Shown: positions 16,102-24,933 of the stretch, one piece after another
Layout of the letters: each line of letters opens with the position of its first letter
Position numbering within the stretch: position 1 is the stretch's first letter
Origin: Corynebacterium pseudogenitalium
Lineage (GTDB): Bacteria; Actinomycetota; Actinomycetes; Mycobacteriales; Mycobacteriaceae
DNA: 64,000 nt
Reading direction: 5' to 3'
NCBI RefSeq assembly: GCF_024453815.1
Contig: NZ_CP072934.1
Coordinates: 496,001 to 560,000 of the forward strand
Position numbers and translations under genes: made by a program
Notes under the pieces: model-generated
What the model was told of the DNA's origin: nothing
The model's database searches: none
What the model saw: the letters and a program-made list of their open reading frames with translations, nothing else

Positions 16102-19100
16102 ATGGGGGTGCTCCGCTGACATGGTCAAAGCTGGAGCGGATACTGTCTGGGAACGACGTCGGTCCTGTTGTTCCGGTAGATCATCTCACCTTTGCTGGCG
16201 AAGCGGAGGGCGAGGGGGTCGGTGGGCGGCGCAGTGGGGTGCCATTCGCTGAGTTGCACGCGGTGTCTTCCTATAGCTTCCTTGGCGGGGCGAGCGAGCC
16301 TGAACAGCTGGTCGCGCGCGCTCGGTCGCTCGGCCTTTCGGCGCTTGGCCTGTGTGATCGTGACGGTTTCTACGGTGCGGTGAAGTTTGCGGAAGCTGCT
16401 GCTGCGGCCGGGATGCCCACGGTGTTTGGTGCAGAGCTGACGCTGAAAGAGGGGGTGTTGCCCGTCCTAGCCCGTGGTGCGGAAGGGTACCGGAGGTTAT
16501 CGCGTCTAATGTCGCGCGCACACATGGAGGGTGGGCAAAAAGGCGAGCTCTTGTACCCGCCGATGCGGGAAATCGGGGAGTGGCTTGATGGCTCCTGCTT
16601 AGCGCTTGGCGGTTGGGAGTGGACCCCGCTGTTCGATAAATTGAGCGAGAGATTCGGGGTGGAAAATGTGGTGAGGGAGTACGTGGTCTCACTCATGCCG
16701 GACGACGCCGATCATCACCAACAATTAGACCGCTTCGTTCATCTTCCCGCCATAGTGAGTACCCGGCCTGCCGCTGCAACCCGCCGACACGCGCGCCTCG
16801 CCGCAGCGAAACATGCGCTTGGCCGTCGCCGCGCGCTGCGGCAAGACGTTGCTGACCTGCACCCCATGGGGGCGCACTGGCTGCGCAGCGGGCTGCAGCT
16901 CGCCCGGCTGCTGCCGGGATGTGAGCCGATGCTGGCCACCACCGTGGAGCTTGCCGAACGGTGCGCGTTTACGCTCGACCTCGTCGCGCCAAACCTACCG
17001 GACTACGACACTCCTGCTGGCCACAATGAGATGAGCTATCTGAAGGAGTTGACCTACGCGAGTGCACAGGTGCGGTACGCGACGCGCCCGGAAAGCATCC
17101 GTGAGCAGGCGATGAAGCAGATTGCTTACGAACTCAGCGTGATTGAGGAGCTCCAATTCCCCGGCTACTTCTTAATCGTGTACGACCTGGTCGATTTTTG
17201 TCGGCGCAGCAATATCCTGTGCCAAGGCCGTGGGTCGGCGGCGAACTCAGCGGTCTGCTTCGCTCTCGGGATCACGAATGCCGAGCCGATCAGCGCTGGC
17301 CTTCTCTTTGAGCGTTTCCTGTCGCCAGACCGCGATGGCCCACCGGATATCGATATTGATATTGAGTCCGGCAGGCGCGAAGAAGTCATCCAGTACGTTT
17401 ACCGGCGCTACGGCCGCGAGCGTGCCGCGCAGGTGGCGAACGTGATTACGTACCGGAGGAAAGGCGCTGTTCGTGACGCTTCCCGGGCGCTCGGGTACCC
17501 ACAAGGTGCTGCGGATGCCTGGTCAAAAGGACTCAGCGACCCGCCGGAGCAGGTATGTACGTTGGCGGAGGAGTTCATTGGCCAGCCACGCCACCTCGGG
17601 ATCCACTCGGGCGGGATGGTGATCTGCGACCGGCCGATCGCGGACGTTGTCCCCATCGAGTGGGCGCGCAAGGAACAGCGCTCTGTGGTGCAGTGGGACA
17701 AAGACGACTGCGCTTCGGCGGGGTTGGTGAAGTTTGACCTGCTCGGGCTCGGCATGCTGGAGGCCCTGCACCACATGGTGGACCTCGTACGCGATACAAC
17801 GGGCACAGAGGTGCACCTGTGGGAGCTCGACCTCACCGACACCAACGTCTACGACATGCTGTGCCGCGCTGACGCCGTCGGGGTATTCCAGGTGGAGTCG
17901 CGCGCGCAACTTTCCACGCTGCCACGGCTGAAACCACAGCGCTTCTTTGACCTCGTGGTCGAGGTGGCCCTCATCCGCCCAGGCCCAATTCAAGGCGGAT
18001 CCGTTCACCCATATCTACGGCGCCGCGATGGCCTCGAGCCCGTCATTTACGACCACCCGGTGCTGGAAAAATCTCTTGGTAAGACGCTGGGTATTCCGTT
18101 GTTCCAGGAGCAGCTCATGCAGATCGCCGTCGACGCCGCAGGATTCAGCGGCCGGGAGGCCGACGCCCTGCGCCGCGCGATGGGTTCGAAGCGTTCTCCA
18201 GCTAAAATGGCGGCGCTCAAAGCCCGGTTCTTCGAGGGCTGCAACACCACGAACGGGATCGGGGTGGACGTCGCGGAAAAGCTCTGGAACAAGATCGTCG
18301 CGTTTGCCGCCTACGGATTTCCGGAGTCGCACTCGCAATCGTTTGCGTCGCTTGTGTACTTCTCTGCGTGGATGAAGTACTACTACCCGGCGCAGTTCTG
18401 CGTCGGCCTGCTGCGGGCACAGCCGATGGGCTTCTACTCGCCCCAGTCCCTGATTCAAGACGCCCGCCGCCACGGCATCACGGTGTTGCCGGTGAGCGTG
18501 AACGGATCCGGAGTACAGGCGCGCTGTATAGATAATGACACAATTCGGATTGGGCTGAATTTGGTGAAGGGGGTCGGGGAGAAGGCTGCGGCCAGGATCG
18601 AGAAAGCCGCGCCGTTCACGGACATCGCGGACCTGGCGCGTCGGGCGGAGCTGACCGTGGAGCACGTCGAGGCGCTCGCCAAGGCGGGTGCGCTGGACTG
18701 CTTCGGAGGGGAGCGTCGACAAGCAGTGTGGGCTGCGGGCATCGCAGCAACAGAGCGCGACGGCATGCTGCCTGGACTTTCAGGTATCGACGCCCCAGCG
18801 CTGCCCGGGATGACCGCGTTCGAGCTGCTCGCGGCCGATGTTGCCGCCACGGGCGTCACCCCTGATACTCAACCGATGCAGCTGCTGCGCGAACACTTGC
18901 AACGGGAGGGGATTCTCCGCGCGGTCGACCTTCGTAGCGTGGAGGACGGTACTCGCGTCCGCGTCGCAGGTGTGGTCACGCACAGGCAGCGGCCGCAAAC
19001 GGCATCAGGCTTGACGTTTCTGGGGATGGAGGACGAAACCGGGCTGCTGAACATCATGGTGTCGCCGGGGCTGTGGAAGCGGCAGCGTGTAGTGGCGCGC

Positions 19101-19229
19101 ACAGCGCACGCGCTGGTGGTGCGCGGGATTGTCCAAAATGCGTCAGGTGCGGTCAGCGTCGTGGCGGACCGTCTGGAACAAATCGATGTCGGCCAGTGGC
19201 TCTCGCGTGGTTCACGTGATTTTCGGTGA
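16092..19229 (+). CDS. dnaE2: Error-prone DNA polymerase III alpha subunit DnaE2
   Basis: 1045 aa from the ATG at 16092. The N-terminal PHP domain starts at FAELHAVSSYSFLGGAS; the C-family polymerase core has the catalytic acids in PDIDIDIESGRREEV and the GRGSAANSAVCF motif; a C-terminal OB-type domain (VRVAGVVTHRQRPQTASG) ends the protein. The length is typical for DnaE2 and shorter than the replicative DnaE1. It performs damage-induced translesion synthesis together with ImuA' and ImuB, encoded 5 kb to the left. Starts at 16056 (TTG) and 16074 (ATG) are also open; 16092 was chosen because the RFNGG..LTWSKLERIL sequence opens the family. Confidence 0.9.
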   Translation: MRFNGGAPLTWSKLERILSGNDVGPVVPVDHLTFAGEAEGEGVGGRRSGVPFAELHAVSSYSFLGGASEPEQLVARARSLGLSALGLCDRDGFYGAVKFAEAAAAAGMPTVFGAELTLKEGVLPVLARGAEGYRRLSRLMSRAHMEGGQKGELLYPPMREIGEWLDGSCLALGGWEWTPLFDKLSERFGVENVVREYVVSLMPDDADHHQQLDRFVHLPAIVSTRPAAATRRHARLAAAKHALGRRRALRQDVADLHPMGAHWLRSGLQLARLLPGCEPMLATTVELAERCAFTLDLVAPNLPDYDTPAGHNEMSYLKELTYASAQVRYATRPESIREQAMKQIAYELSVIEELQFPGYFLIVYDLVDFCRRSNILCQGRGSAANSAVCFALGITNAEPISAGLLFERFLSPDRDGPPDIDIDIESGRREEVIQYVYRRYGRERAAQVANVITYRRKGAVRDASRALGYPQGAADAWSKGLSDPPEQVCTLAEEFIGQPRHLGIHSGGMVICDRPIADVVPIEWARKEQRSVVQWDKDDCASAGLVKFDLLGLGMLEALHHMVDLVRDTTGTEVHLWELDLTDTNVYDMLCRADAVGVFQVESRAQLSTLPRLKPQRFFDLVVEVALIRPGPIQGGSVHPYLRRRDGLEPVIYDHPVLEKSLGKTLGIPLFQEQLMQIAVDAAGFSGREADALRRAMGSKRSPAKMAALKARFFEGCNTTNGIGVDVAEKLWNKIVAFAAYGFPESHSQSFASLVYFSAWMKYYYPAQFCVGLLRAQPMGFYSPQSLIQDARRHGITVLPVSVNGSGVQARCIDNDTIRIGLNLVKGVGEKAAARIEKAAPFTDIADLARRAELTVEHVEALAKAGALDCFGGERRQAVWAAGIAATERDGMLPGLSGIDAPALPGMTAFELLAADVAATGVTPDTQPMQLLREHLQREGILRAVDLRSVEDGTRVRVAGVVTHRQRPQTASGLTFLGMEDETGLLNIMVSPGLWKRQRVVARTAHALVVRGIVQNASGAVSVVADRLEQIDVGQWLSRGSRDFR

Positions 19230-19248
19230 AGTCGCTAGGGTAGGGCCC

Positions 19249-19755
19249 ATGGAACAGCAGACTGACGCACTAGCGAGACCACCGCTGCCGGCCTCGGTTG
19301 AGCAGATGCACCGCGTATCACCGAAGTACATGGTGCCCATGCTGGTGACCAACACGGTGTGGGCGCTGATTGTCATCGGCGGCTTGCTGTGGGCGCAGTG
19401 GAAGTACGGCGGCTGGTGGATGTGGGGAGCGGCCGTCTGCGGAGTGTTCTTCATCTGGAAGTACTTCCTTATCCCGTTCCAGGTACGCAACCTGGCGTGG
19501 CTGGAAACGAACAACGAGCTCATCCTGAGTCAAGGGAAGATGTGGCACACGCTCACCGTTATCCCTTACGGGCGCATCCAGTTCGTGGACGTCAACACGG
19601 GACCGGTGATGCGGATACTTGGGCTCAAGAAGTTGGTGGTGAACACGGCATCGGTCAGTTCGGTGACCACGCTGCCTGGACTTCCCGCCCACGACGCCGA
19701 CGCGCTGCGTGACCGGCTTGTAGTCAAAGCACGCGAACAGATGAGTGGCCTATGA
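19249..19755 (+). CDS. PH-domain membrane protein, YdbS-like
   Basis: 168 aa. Two membrane segments (LVTNTVWALIVIGGLLWA and WGAAVCGVFFIWKYFLI) are followed by one bacterial PH (bPH2) domain with the typical ITLSQGK-like start (here LILSQGKMWHTLTVIPYGRIQFVDV). The ATG at 19249 is chosen because the open frame upstream overlaps the end of dnaE2. It is coupled by an ATGA overlap to the second PH gene. Such pairs sit in the membrane; their role is not established. Confidence 0.8.
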   Translation: MEQQTDALARPPLPASVEQMHRVSPKYMVPMLVTNTVWALIVIGGLLWAQWKYGGWWMWGAAVCGVFFIWKYFLIPFQVRNLAWLETNNELILSQGKMWHTLTVIPYGRIQFVDVNTGPVMRILGLKKLVVNTASVSSVTTLPGLPAHDADALRDRLVVKAREQMSGL

Positions 19756-21125
19756 CGGCGGCCTCTGAGTACCGGCGGGTCCACCGACTGACCCCGTTGC
19801 TGCGCGTGTGGGCGACGCTGCTTGCGCTGCTCACGATCGCTGTCTTCAACTTCACGATGCCCCTAGTCAACTGGCTGCAGGACGAAGGCATCGGCATCAT
19901 GGATGTGGGCGTGGCCGTTGGCGTGTTCGTCGTTGGCCTGCTCGTAGTGTTCATTATTTCGCAGCTGTGGTGGGCCAAGATCGGATTCCGCGTTGGCGAA
20001 GAAGACATCGAGCTGACGCGAGGGGTGCTCACCACTAAGGTGCGCACCGCTCGCTACGACCGGATCCAGGCAGTCGACGTCATCGAACCGTTCGCGCCGC
20101 GCCTGTTCGGGCTTGCGGCGGTGCGCGTCGAGGCGGCCGGAGGCAACAATTCGGCCATCGAGATCGCCTACCTGCCCCGCGCGGAAGCGGACGAACTACG
20201 CGCCGAGATCCTGCAGGCCATTGCTGCCCGCCCCGGCGCAGCTGCGTCCGCGTTGACGCCCACCGAGCAAGACGCCGACCCGGCTAATACGCTGGTGCCA
20301 CCAATCCCGATTGGTCGTTCGCTGCTTGCTGCGGCGTTCCAACTCTCAACCATCATTACTGTTGTCTCGAGCGCCGTCCCGCTCTTCACCGATCTCTCGA
20401 TCACCGCGGCAGTACCGATCCTCGTCGGGTTCGTGCCACAGATCTGGCGCACCATCGACCACTCGTGGCGCTTCAATTCAGTGCTTGACGACGCCACCTC
20501 CGGCAGCAACGGGGCCGTCATCAACATGACGTACGGGCTTGCGAACCGCAGGCACCAAGCGGTCCCGCTGCACCGCATCCACGCGGTACAGCTTCGCCAG
20601 CCACTGCTGTGGCGCATGTTTGGGTGGTGGACCGTCTCGGTGACTGTGGCCGGGTACGGGTCCGAGCGCAACAAGGCAACTGGCACATCCAAGCTGCTGC
20701 CGGTCGGGACCTTGGAGCAGGCCATGCAGGTCATCGACGCGATTGCGCCGCTGTCCGGTGAGGCGATGCGAGACATGTCGCGTGCACAGCTGCGCTCCCC
20801 GCGCTCTGCGCGGTGGGTTTCACCGGTTGATTGGCGGCGGCAGACAGTCACGCTGTACCCAGAGGTCACCGTGGTCACGTTCGGTCGCCTGTCCCAGCGG
20901 TACCAGATGGTGGAAAACGCGCATATCCAGGAGCTTTCCTTCAAACAAGGGCCGTTGCAGCGCAGGCTTGGCCTGGCACATGTGCGCTTCGACCTGGTCC
21001 CGGGAGCCGTCAAAATGGTGGCGCGGGATATGCGTGCGGGGGAGGGGCGTTGGCTCGTCGATACGCTGCGCACCCGCACGCTGCCTGGCATGGACGATGC
21101 GGTAGCGCTCGTCGAGGAGGCTTAG
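19752..21125 (+). CDS. PH-domain membrane protein with repeated bPH2 domains, YdbT-like
   Basis: 457 aa. Two N-terminal membrane segments and a first bPH2 domain (IELTRGVLTTKVRTARYDRIQAVDV) are followed by a second pair of hydrophobic segments around residues 180-225, a second bPH2 domain (MTYGLANRRHQAVPLHRIHAV) and a third C-terminal one (VVTFGRLSQRYQMVENAHIQE). The gene forms an ATGA-coupled pair with the YdbS-like gene and ends 4 bp inside the convergent protease gene. Confidence 0.8.
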   Translation: MTAASEYRRVHRLTPLLRVWATLLALLTIAVFNFTMPLVNWLQDEGIGIMDVGVAVGVFVVGLLVVFIISQLWWAKIGFRVGEEDIELTRGVLTTKVRTARYDRIQAVDVIEPFAPRLFGLAAVRVEAAGGNNSAIEIAYLPRAEADELRAEILQAIAARPGAAASALTPTEQDADPANTLVPPIPIGRSLLAAAFQLSTIITVVSSAVPLFTDLSITAAVPILVGFVPQIWRTIDHSWRFNSVLDDATSGSNGAVINMTYGLANRRHQAVPLHRIHAVQLRQPLLWRMFGWWTVSVTVAGYGSERNKATGTSKLLPVGTLEQAMQVIDAIAPLSGEAMRDMSRAQLRSPRSARWVSPVDWRRQTVTLYPEVTVVTFGRLSQRYQMVENAHIQELSFKQGPLQRRLGLAHVRFDLVPGAVKMVARDMRAGEGRWLVDTLRTRTLPGMDDAVALVEEA

Positions 21126-22090
21126 CCGTGGACGGTCAGGCCCCAGTATTGGATGGCGCTGCCGATCTCCATGGCGCCTACGCGGGTCTTATTCGCATCG
21201 GACACGTTGGAGTTGACGCCTACGGCCCACACTCCAGAGTTGTCGGCGGCGAAGACCGCACCGCCTGAGTCTCCGCGATCGGTGATGCTGCGGAAGTAGA
21301 AGAGGCCGTTGTTTCCGATGCTTTCGAACTCTCCACATGAGTAACCGGTGGTGGCGCCGAGACGGCAGATGGCCATGCCTCGGGCTTGCGCTTCTTGTGG
21401 GGTGATCCAGCCGCGGAGCGGAAGATCCAACGGGAGTGTTGAGGAATATCGCGCATCGCCGGTGATTTCGATCAGCCCGATATCGGCGCCGACGATACCG
21501 CCGTATGCGTCCTTCTCCAGATAGGACTCCACCATCTCTCCGACATACGACCAGTTGCCTTGGGCGTCCTGCACGTAGAACTGATCGCCGCGATCGCCAC
21601 AGTGGCCCGCAGTGATGATGAAGATCCGCTCGCCTTTGGATGCAAGGAAGCCCGTCGAACAGCCCGAGCTTTGTGTCTCGTTGATGATCCTGCCGCCAGG
21701 TACGATCCCGCCAGGCTGCTCCAGCCACTTCCAGTCGACAAAGTTGTGGTAGTACACGCCACGGTTGTCGTCGCGGCCCCGCTGCCCAGATGAGTCGTTT
21801 CTCGGATCGATGACGTTGCGTTGAATCGGTGGCTCGACGCGTTGGCTGGGGGCGCTTGGGCGTTCGCGGTAGTCCGGTTCTGGCCGGTACGGTGACTGAC
21901 GGGCGGAGGTAGTAGTAGCTGGTGTCGGAGAGCTCTCGTTAAGCATTGAGGCTATGTCCGAGACTGCGGCGTCTTGCTCGGCGCGCCATGCGTCGAGCTC
22001 CTCATCGGAGGAACCCGAACAACTCGCCAACAATGCAGAAGCGGCGAGTACAGCGGTCAAACGGGCACGGGATGCAGTCGTAGAGAGCAT
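21122..22090 (-). CDS. Trypsin-like (S1) serine protease, lipoprotein
   Basis: 322 aa, predicted extracellular and lipid-anchored (lipobox LLASC, Cys24). A Ser/Thr/Pro-rich linker runs to about residue 110. The protease domain has all three catalytic residues: His163 in TAGHCGDRG, Asp203 in GADIGLIEI and Ser275 in DRGDSGGAV. Two cysteines at 242 and 252 may form a disulfide. No pro-domain is obvious. A second S1-type protease at 52791 has a different architecture, so the window encodes two secreted proteases. Confidence 0.85.
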   Translation of the reverse strand: MLSTTASRARLTAVLAASALLASCSGSSDEELDAWRAEQDAAVSDIASMLNESSPTPATTTSARQSPYRPEPDYRERPSAPSQRVEPPIQRNVIDPRNDSSGQRGRDDNRGVYYHNFVDWKWLEQPGGIVPGGRIINETQSSGCSTGFLASKGERIFIITAGHCGDRGDQFYVQDAQGNWSYVGEMVESYLEKDAYGGIVGADIGLIEITGDARYSSTLPLDLPLRGWITPQEAQARGMAICRLGATTGYSCGEFESIGNNGLFYFRSITDRGDSGGAVFAADNSGVWAVGVNSNVSDANKTRVGAMEIGSAIQYWGLTVHG

Positions 22091-22159
22091 GGCGGACTCG
22101 TTTCAACTAAGGGGCAGGGTAACAGGCACAGATCTTAACAGCTGTAGCAACCCTTCCGC

Positions 22160-22630
22160 TTAGACTCCGCCGACGAATCCCAACTGCCGCCAGGCCTCGA
22201 AGACGGCGACGGACGCGGAGTTGGAAAGGTTCATTGACCTGCGGCTCGGCAGCATCGGGATGCGTAGCTGCTTGGTCACGCGCGGGTGGCTGCGGTGTGC
22301 TTCGGGGAGACCAGTCGGCTCGGTGCCGAAGAGGAGAGCGTCACCGTCGCGGTACTCGACGTCCTGGTAGTAGTCGGTTGCCTGTGTGGTGAACGCGAAG
22401 ATGCGGGCGTCCGGGATGGAGGCGAAGCAGGCGTCGATAGTCGGGTGGATCTGCACGTCCGCTAGGTCGTGGTAGTCCAGCCCTGCGCGCTTCAAGTGCT
22501 TGTCTTCGAAGTTGAACCCGAGTGGCTCCACCAGGTGCAGTACGGCGCCGGTGTTTGCACACAGCCGGATTGCGTTGCCGGTGTTGCCTGGGATGACGGG
22601 ATTGTCAAAGATAACGTGAAAAGCGCACAT
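22160..22630 (-). CDS. trmL: tRNA (cytidine(34)-2'-O)-methyltransferase TrmL
   Basis: 156 aa, a minimal SPOUT methyltransferase. Motif 1 is [20 protein letters not shown], and the C-terminal knot holds [11 protein letters not shown] and [19 protein letters not shown], which bind S-adenosylmethionine. It methylates the wobble base of tRNA-Leu in E. coli. The ATG is at 22630, and a -10 element TAGACT lies 6 bases upstream, so the mRNA is probably leaderless. The gene is divergent from folD with start codons only 23 bp apart. Confidence 0.9.
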   Translation of the reverse strand: MCAFHVIFDNPVIPGNTGNAIRLCANTGAVLHLVEPLGFNFEDKHLKRAGLDYHDLADVQIHPTIDACFASIPDARIFAFTTQATDYYQDVEYRDGDALLFGTEPTGLPEAHRSHPRVTKQLRIPMLPSRRSMNLSNSASVAVFEAWRQLGFVGGV

Positions 22631-22633
22631 GGT

Positions 22634-22642
22634 TACAGTCTA
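22634..22642. promoter_or_regulatory. Overlapping divergent -10 elements of trmL and folD
   Basis: The + strand reads TACAGT (22634-22639) facing folD. The - strand reads TAGACT (22642-22637) facing trmL. The two hexamers share three base pairs, so only one polymerase could open the region at a time. Confidence 0.5.
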
Positions 22643-22653
22643 GGATGGTCACC

Positions 22654-23502
22654 GTGACTGCGATTAAATTAGACGGAAAACTGTACCGCGAGGAGATCTT
22701 TGCGGATCTCAAAACACGAGTTGCCGCCCTGCGCGAGCGTGGGATCACGCCGGGGCTGGCTACCGTGCTGGTCGGCGATGATCCGGCGAGCCAGAACTAC
22801 GTGCGCATGAAGCACCGCGACTGTGAGGAGCTGGGCATTGCCTCCATCATGAAGGAGCTGCCGGGGGACATCACGCAGGAAGCACTCGAGGAAGTCATCG
22901 AGGAGCTCAACAACGACGACGCCGTCACCGGCTACATCGTGCAGCTGCCCCTGCCGAAGCACCTGGATGAGAACCGCATCCTGGAACTGATCGACCCGGA
23001 CAAGGACGCCGACGGCCTGCACCCGGTCAACCTGGGCAAACTGGTGCTTAACGAGCCCGCGCCGCTGCCGTGCACCCCGAACGGTTCCATCAAGCTGCTG
23101 GAGCGCTTTGGCGTGGATCTGAACGGCGCGATCGTGTGTGTCATCGGCCGCGGAGTGACCGTGGGGCGCCCGATTTCCCTTATGTTGACCTCGCGTAACG
23201 TCAACGCCACGACGGTGCTGTGCCACACCGGCACGAAGGACCTGGCTGCGGAGACGCGCCGGGCGGATGTGGTCATCGCGGCCGCTGGCAAGCCACACAT
23301 GATTACCGCGGACATGATTAAGGAAGGCGCCGCGTTGCTGGACGTGGGCGTCTCTCGTGTCGACGGCAAAACGGTCGGCGACCTGCACCCGGATGTGTGG
23401 GAGAAGGCGGGCTGGGTCTCGCCGAACCCTGGTGGCGTTGGCCCGATGACTCGCACGTTCCTGGTCCGCAATATCGTGGAGCGGGCTGAGCAGCTTGCCT
23501 AA
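22654..23502 (+). CDS. folD: Bifunctional methylenetetrahydrofolate dehydrogenase/cyclohydrolase FolD
   Basis: 282 aa. It interconverts 5,10-methylene-THF, methenyl-THF and 10-formyl-THF. Signature sequences are [14 protein letters not shown] with the catalytic Lys, [12 protein letters not shown], and the nucleotide-binding [16 protein letters not shown] with the C-terminal [10 protein letters not shown]. The GTG at 22654 is chosen because homologues begin TAIKLDG and AGGATGG precedes it; an ATG at 22645 is the alternative. The next small gene starts inside its stop. Confidence 0.92.
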   Translation: MTAIKLDGKLYREEIFADLKTRVAALRERGITPGLATVLVGDDPASQNYVRMKHRDCEELGIASIMKELPGDITQEALEEVIEELNNDDAVTGYIVQLPLPKHLDENRILELIDPDKDADGLHPVNLGKLVLNEPAPLPCTPNGSIKLLERFGVDLNGAIVCVIGRGVTVGRPISLMLTSRNVNATTVLCHTGTKDLAAETRRADVVIAAAGKPHMITADMIKEGAALLDVGVSRVDGKTVGDLHPDVWEKAGWVSPNPGGVGPMTRTFLVRNIVERAEQLA

Positions 23503-23830
23503 CTCGGCAGAAGGGTTGTCGCTGGACAACCCTCATGACATTGGGAACCCGCCCTCGCCACTGCCTCGGAACGTGCAGGTGGCGATGGTCGGCGTGTTCA
23601 TCCTGGGGTTTGTCGCCGCGGGGGTGTGGTCGCTGACGGACCACTGGCGGCGTGCCACGTTCACACTCGGGGCGACCATGCTGTGGTGCGCACTGCTGCG
23701 CCTGACGTGCGACTCGCAAGTCATTGGTCTGCTGGCAGTGCGCTCCAAGCGTTTCGATATCGCGTTTTCCACCGGCCTGGGCGCCGCGATGGTGTGGCTA
23801 GCCTGGTCGGTGGACGCGCTGGGCTCTTAA
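23495..23830 (+). CDS. DUF3017-domain membrane protein
   Basis: 111 aa. Three hydrophobic segments ([49 protein letters not shown]) follow a short polar N-terminus. The family occurs directly after folD in many actinobacteria. The TTG at 23495 overlaps the folD stop by 8 bp, so expression is probably coupled. The function is unknown. It converges on metX with an 7-bp gap. Confidence 0.75.
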   Translation: MPNSAEGLSLDNPHDIGNPPSPLPRNVQVAMVGVFILGFVAAGVWSLTDHWRRATFTLGATMLWCALLRLTCDSQVIGLLAVRSKRFDIAFSTGLGAAMVWLAWSVDALGS

Positions 23831-23837
23831 AAGGATC

Positions 23838-24932
23838 TTACGCGCTGGTCAGCGCGATGAAGTTGCGCAAGATGTTGTCCATCTGGCGGGCTTCGACGAG
23901 AAACGCGTCGTGGCCAACCGGGGATGACAGCTTGTGCATCCCCAGCAGGTTTCCCAGGTTGCGGGACATGTGTTCCTGCTGGTGGTAGGGGTACAAAATA
24001 TCCGTATCGACGCCCACAATCATCGTCGGCACCGTCGACGAGTGCAGCGCCTTGTTCAGGCCTCCGCGACCGCGGCCGATGTCGTGGCGGTTCATGGCTT
24101 CAGTGAGTGTGACGTAGGCGCCGGCGTCGAAACGCTTGACGAGCTTCTGCCCCTGGTAGTCCAGGTAGCTTTGCACAGCGAAGCGCTGGTCGTGCTCGCG
24201 GTAGGGGCCGAGTGGGTTTTCGCCTTCTTGGGCGCTTGTGCCGAAGCGCTCGTCGATTTCGAGCTCACCGCGGTAGGTGAGGTGTGCGATGCGCCGGGCG
24301 GCAGCCAGTCCCTCATCGGGGGAGGTGCCGGTGGAGTAGTAGTCGCCGCCGTGCCAGTTGGGGTCGCGCACGATGGCGTAAATCTGAGCCTCCTGGATGC
24401 CGATCTGCCAGGCGCTTGCGCGCGCGGAGACCGCCATGACGCAGGCGTAGCCGACAGATTCGGGGTAAAGCAGCGTCCACTCCAGGGTGCGCGCCCCGCC
24501 CATGGAGCCCCCCATGATGGCATGCACACGGTGGATACCGAGCTGGGTGAACAAGGTGCGTTCGGCGCGGACCTGGTCGCGGACTGAAAGTGCGGGGAAG
24601 CGGGACCCCCACGCGGCGCCGTCGGGATGCGTGCTCGCAGGGCCAGTCGAGCCGTAGCAGGACCCGATCACGTTGGTGCAGATCACGCACCAAGTGTCGG
24701 TGTCGAGTGCTTTGCCGGGGCCGATCGCCCCGCCCCACCACTCAGCGGCGTTGGAGTCCCCGGTTAAGGCGTGCTCAACAAGGAGGATGTTGTTCTCGCC
24801 CTTCGGGTCACCCCGGAACTGCCCCCACCGCTGGTAGGCGATGTGGGCGTCCTGGATGGTGGCTCCCGCCTCTGTGGTGTAGTCGCCGATTGGGACTCTC
24901 TGCAGCTCGCCTTCAGGCGCCAGGTTGGGCAT
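23838..24932 (-). CDS. metX: Homoserine O-acetyltransferase MetX
   Basis: 364 aa, alpha/beta-hydrolase fold. It acetylates homoserine from acetyl-CoA, the first committed step to methionine. The nucleophile is Ser143 in GGSMGGARTLEW; the late Asp is in GVDTDILYPYHQQ and the His (about 341) in GHDAFLVEA. The ATG at 24932 begins one base after the metY stop; an upstream TTG at 24968 would overlap metY by 35 bp and adds an unlike stretch. It forms the metY-metX operon. Confidence 0.92.
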   Translation of the reverse strand: MPNLAPEGELQRVPIGDYTTEAGATIQDAHIAYQRWGQFRGDPKGENNILLVEHALTGDSNAAEWWGGAIGPGKALDTDTWCVICTNVIGSCYGSTGPASTHPDGAAWGSRFPALSVRDQVRAERTLFTQLGIHRVHAIMGGSMGGARTLEWTLLYPESVGYACVMAVSARASAWQIGIQEAQIYAIVRDPNWHGGDYYSTGTSPDEGLAAARRIAHLTYRGELEIDERFGTSAQEGENPLGPYREHDQRFAVQSYLDYQGQKLVKRFDAGAYVTLTEAMNRHDIGRGRGGLNKALHSSTVPTMIVGVDTDILYPYHQQEHMSRNLGNLLGMHKLSSPVGHDAFLVEARQMDNILRNFIALTSA

Positions 24933-24933
24933 C

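Noticed and set aside
22637..22642. GTCTA-containing sequence between trmL and folD as an McbR box
   Set aside because: The left half-site is absent (ACATG in place of TAGAC); the bases are explained by the -10 elements.
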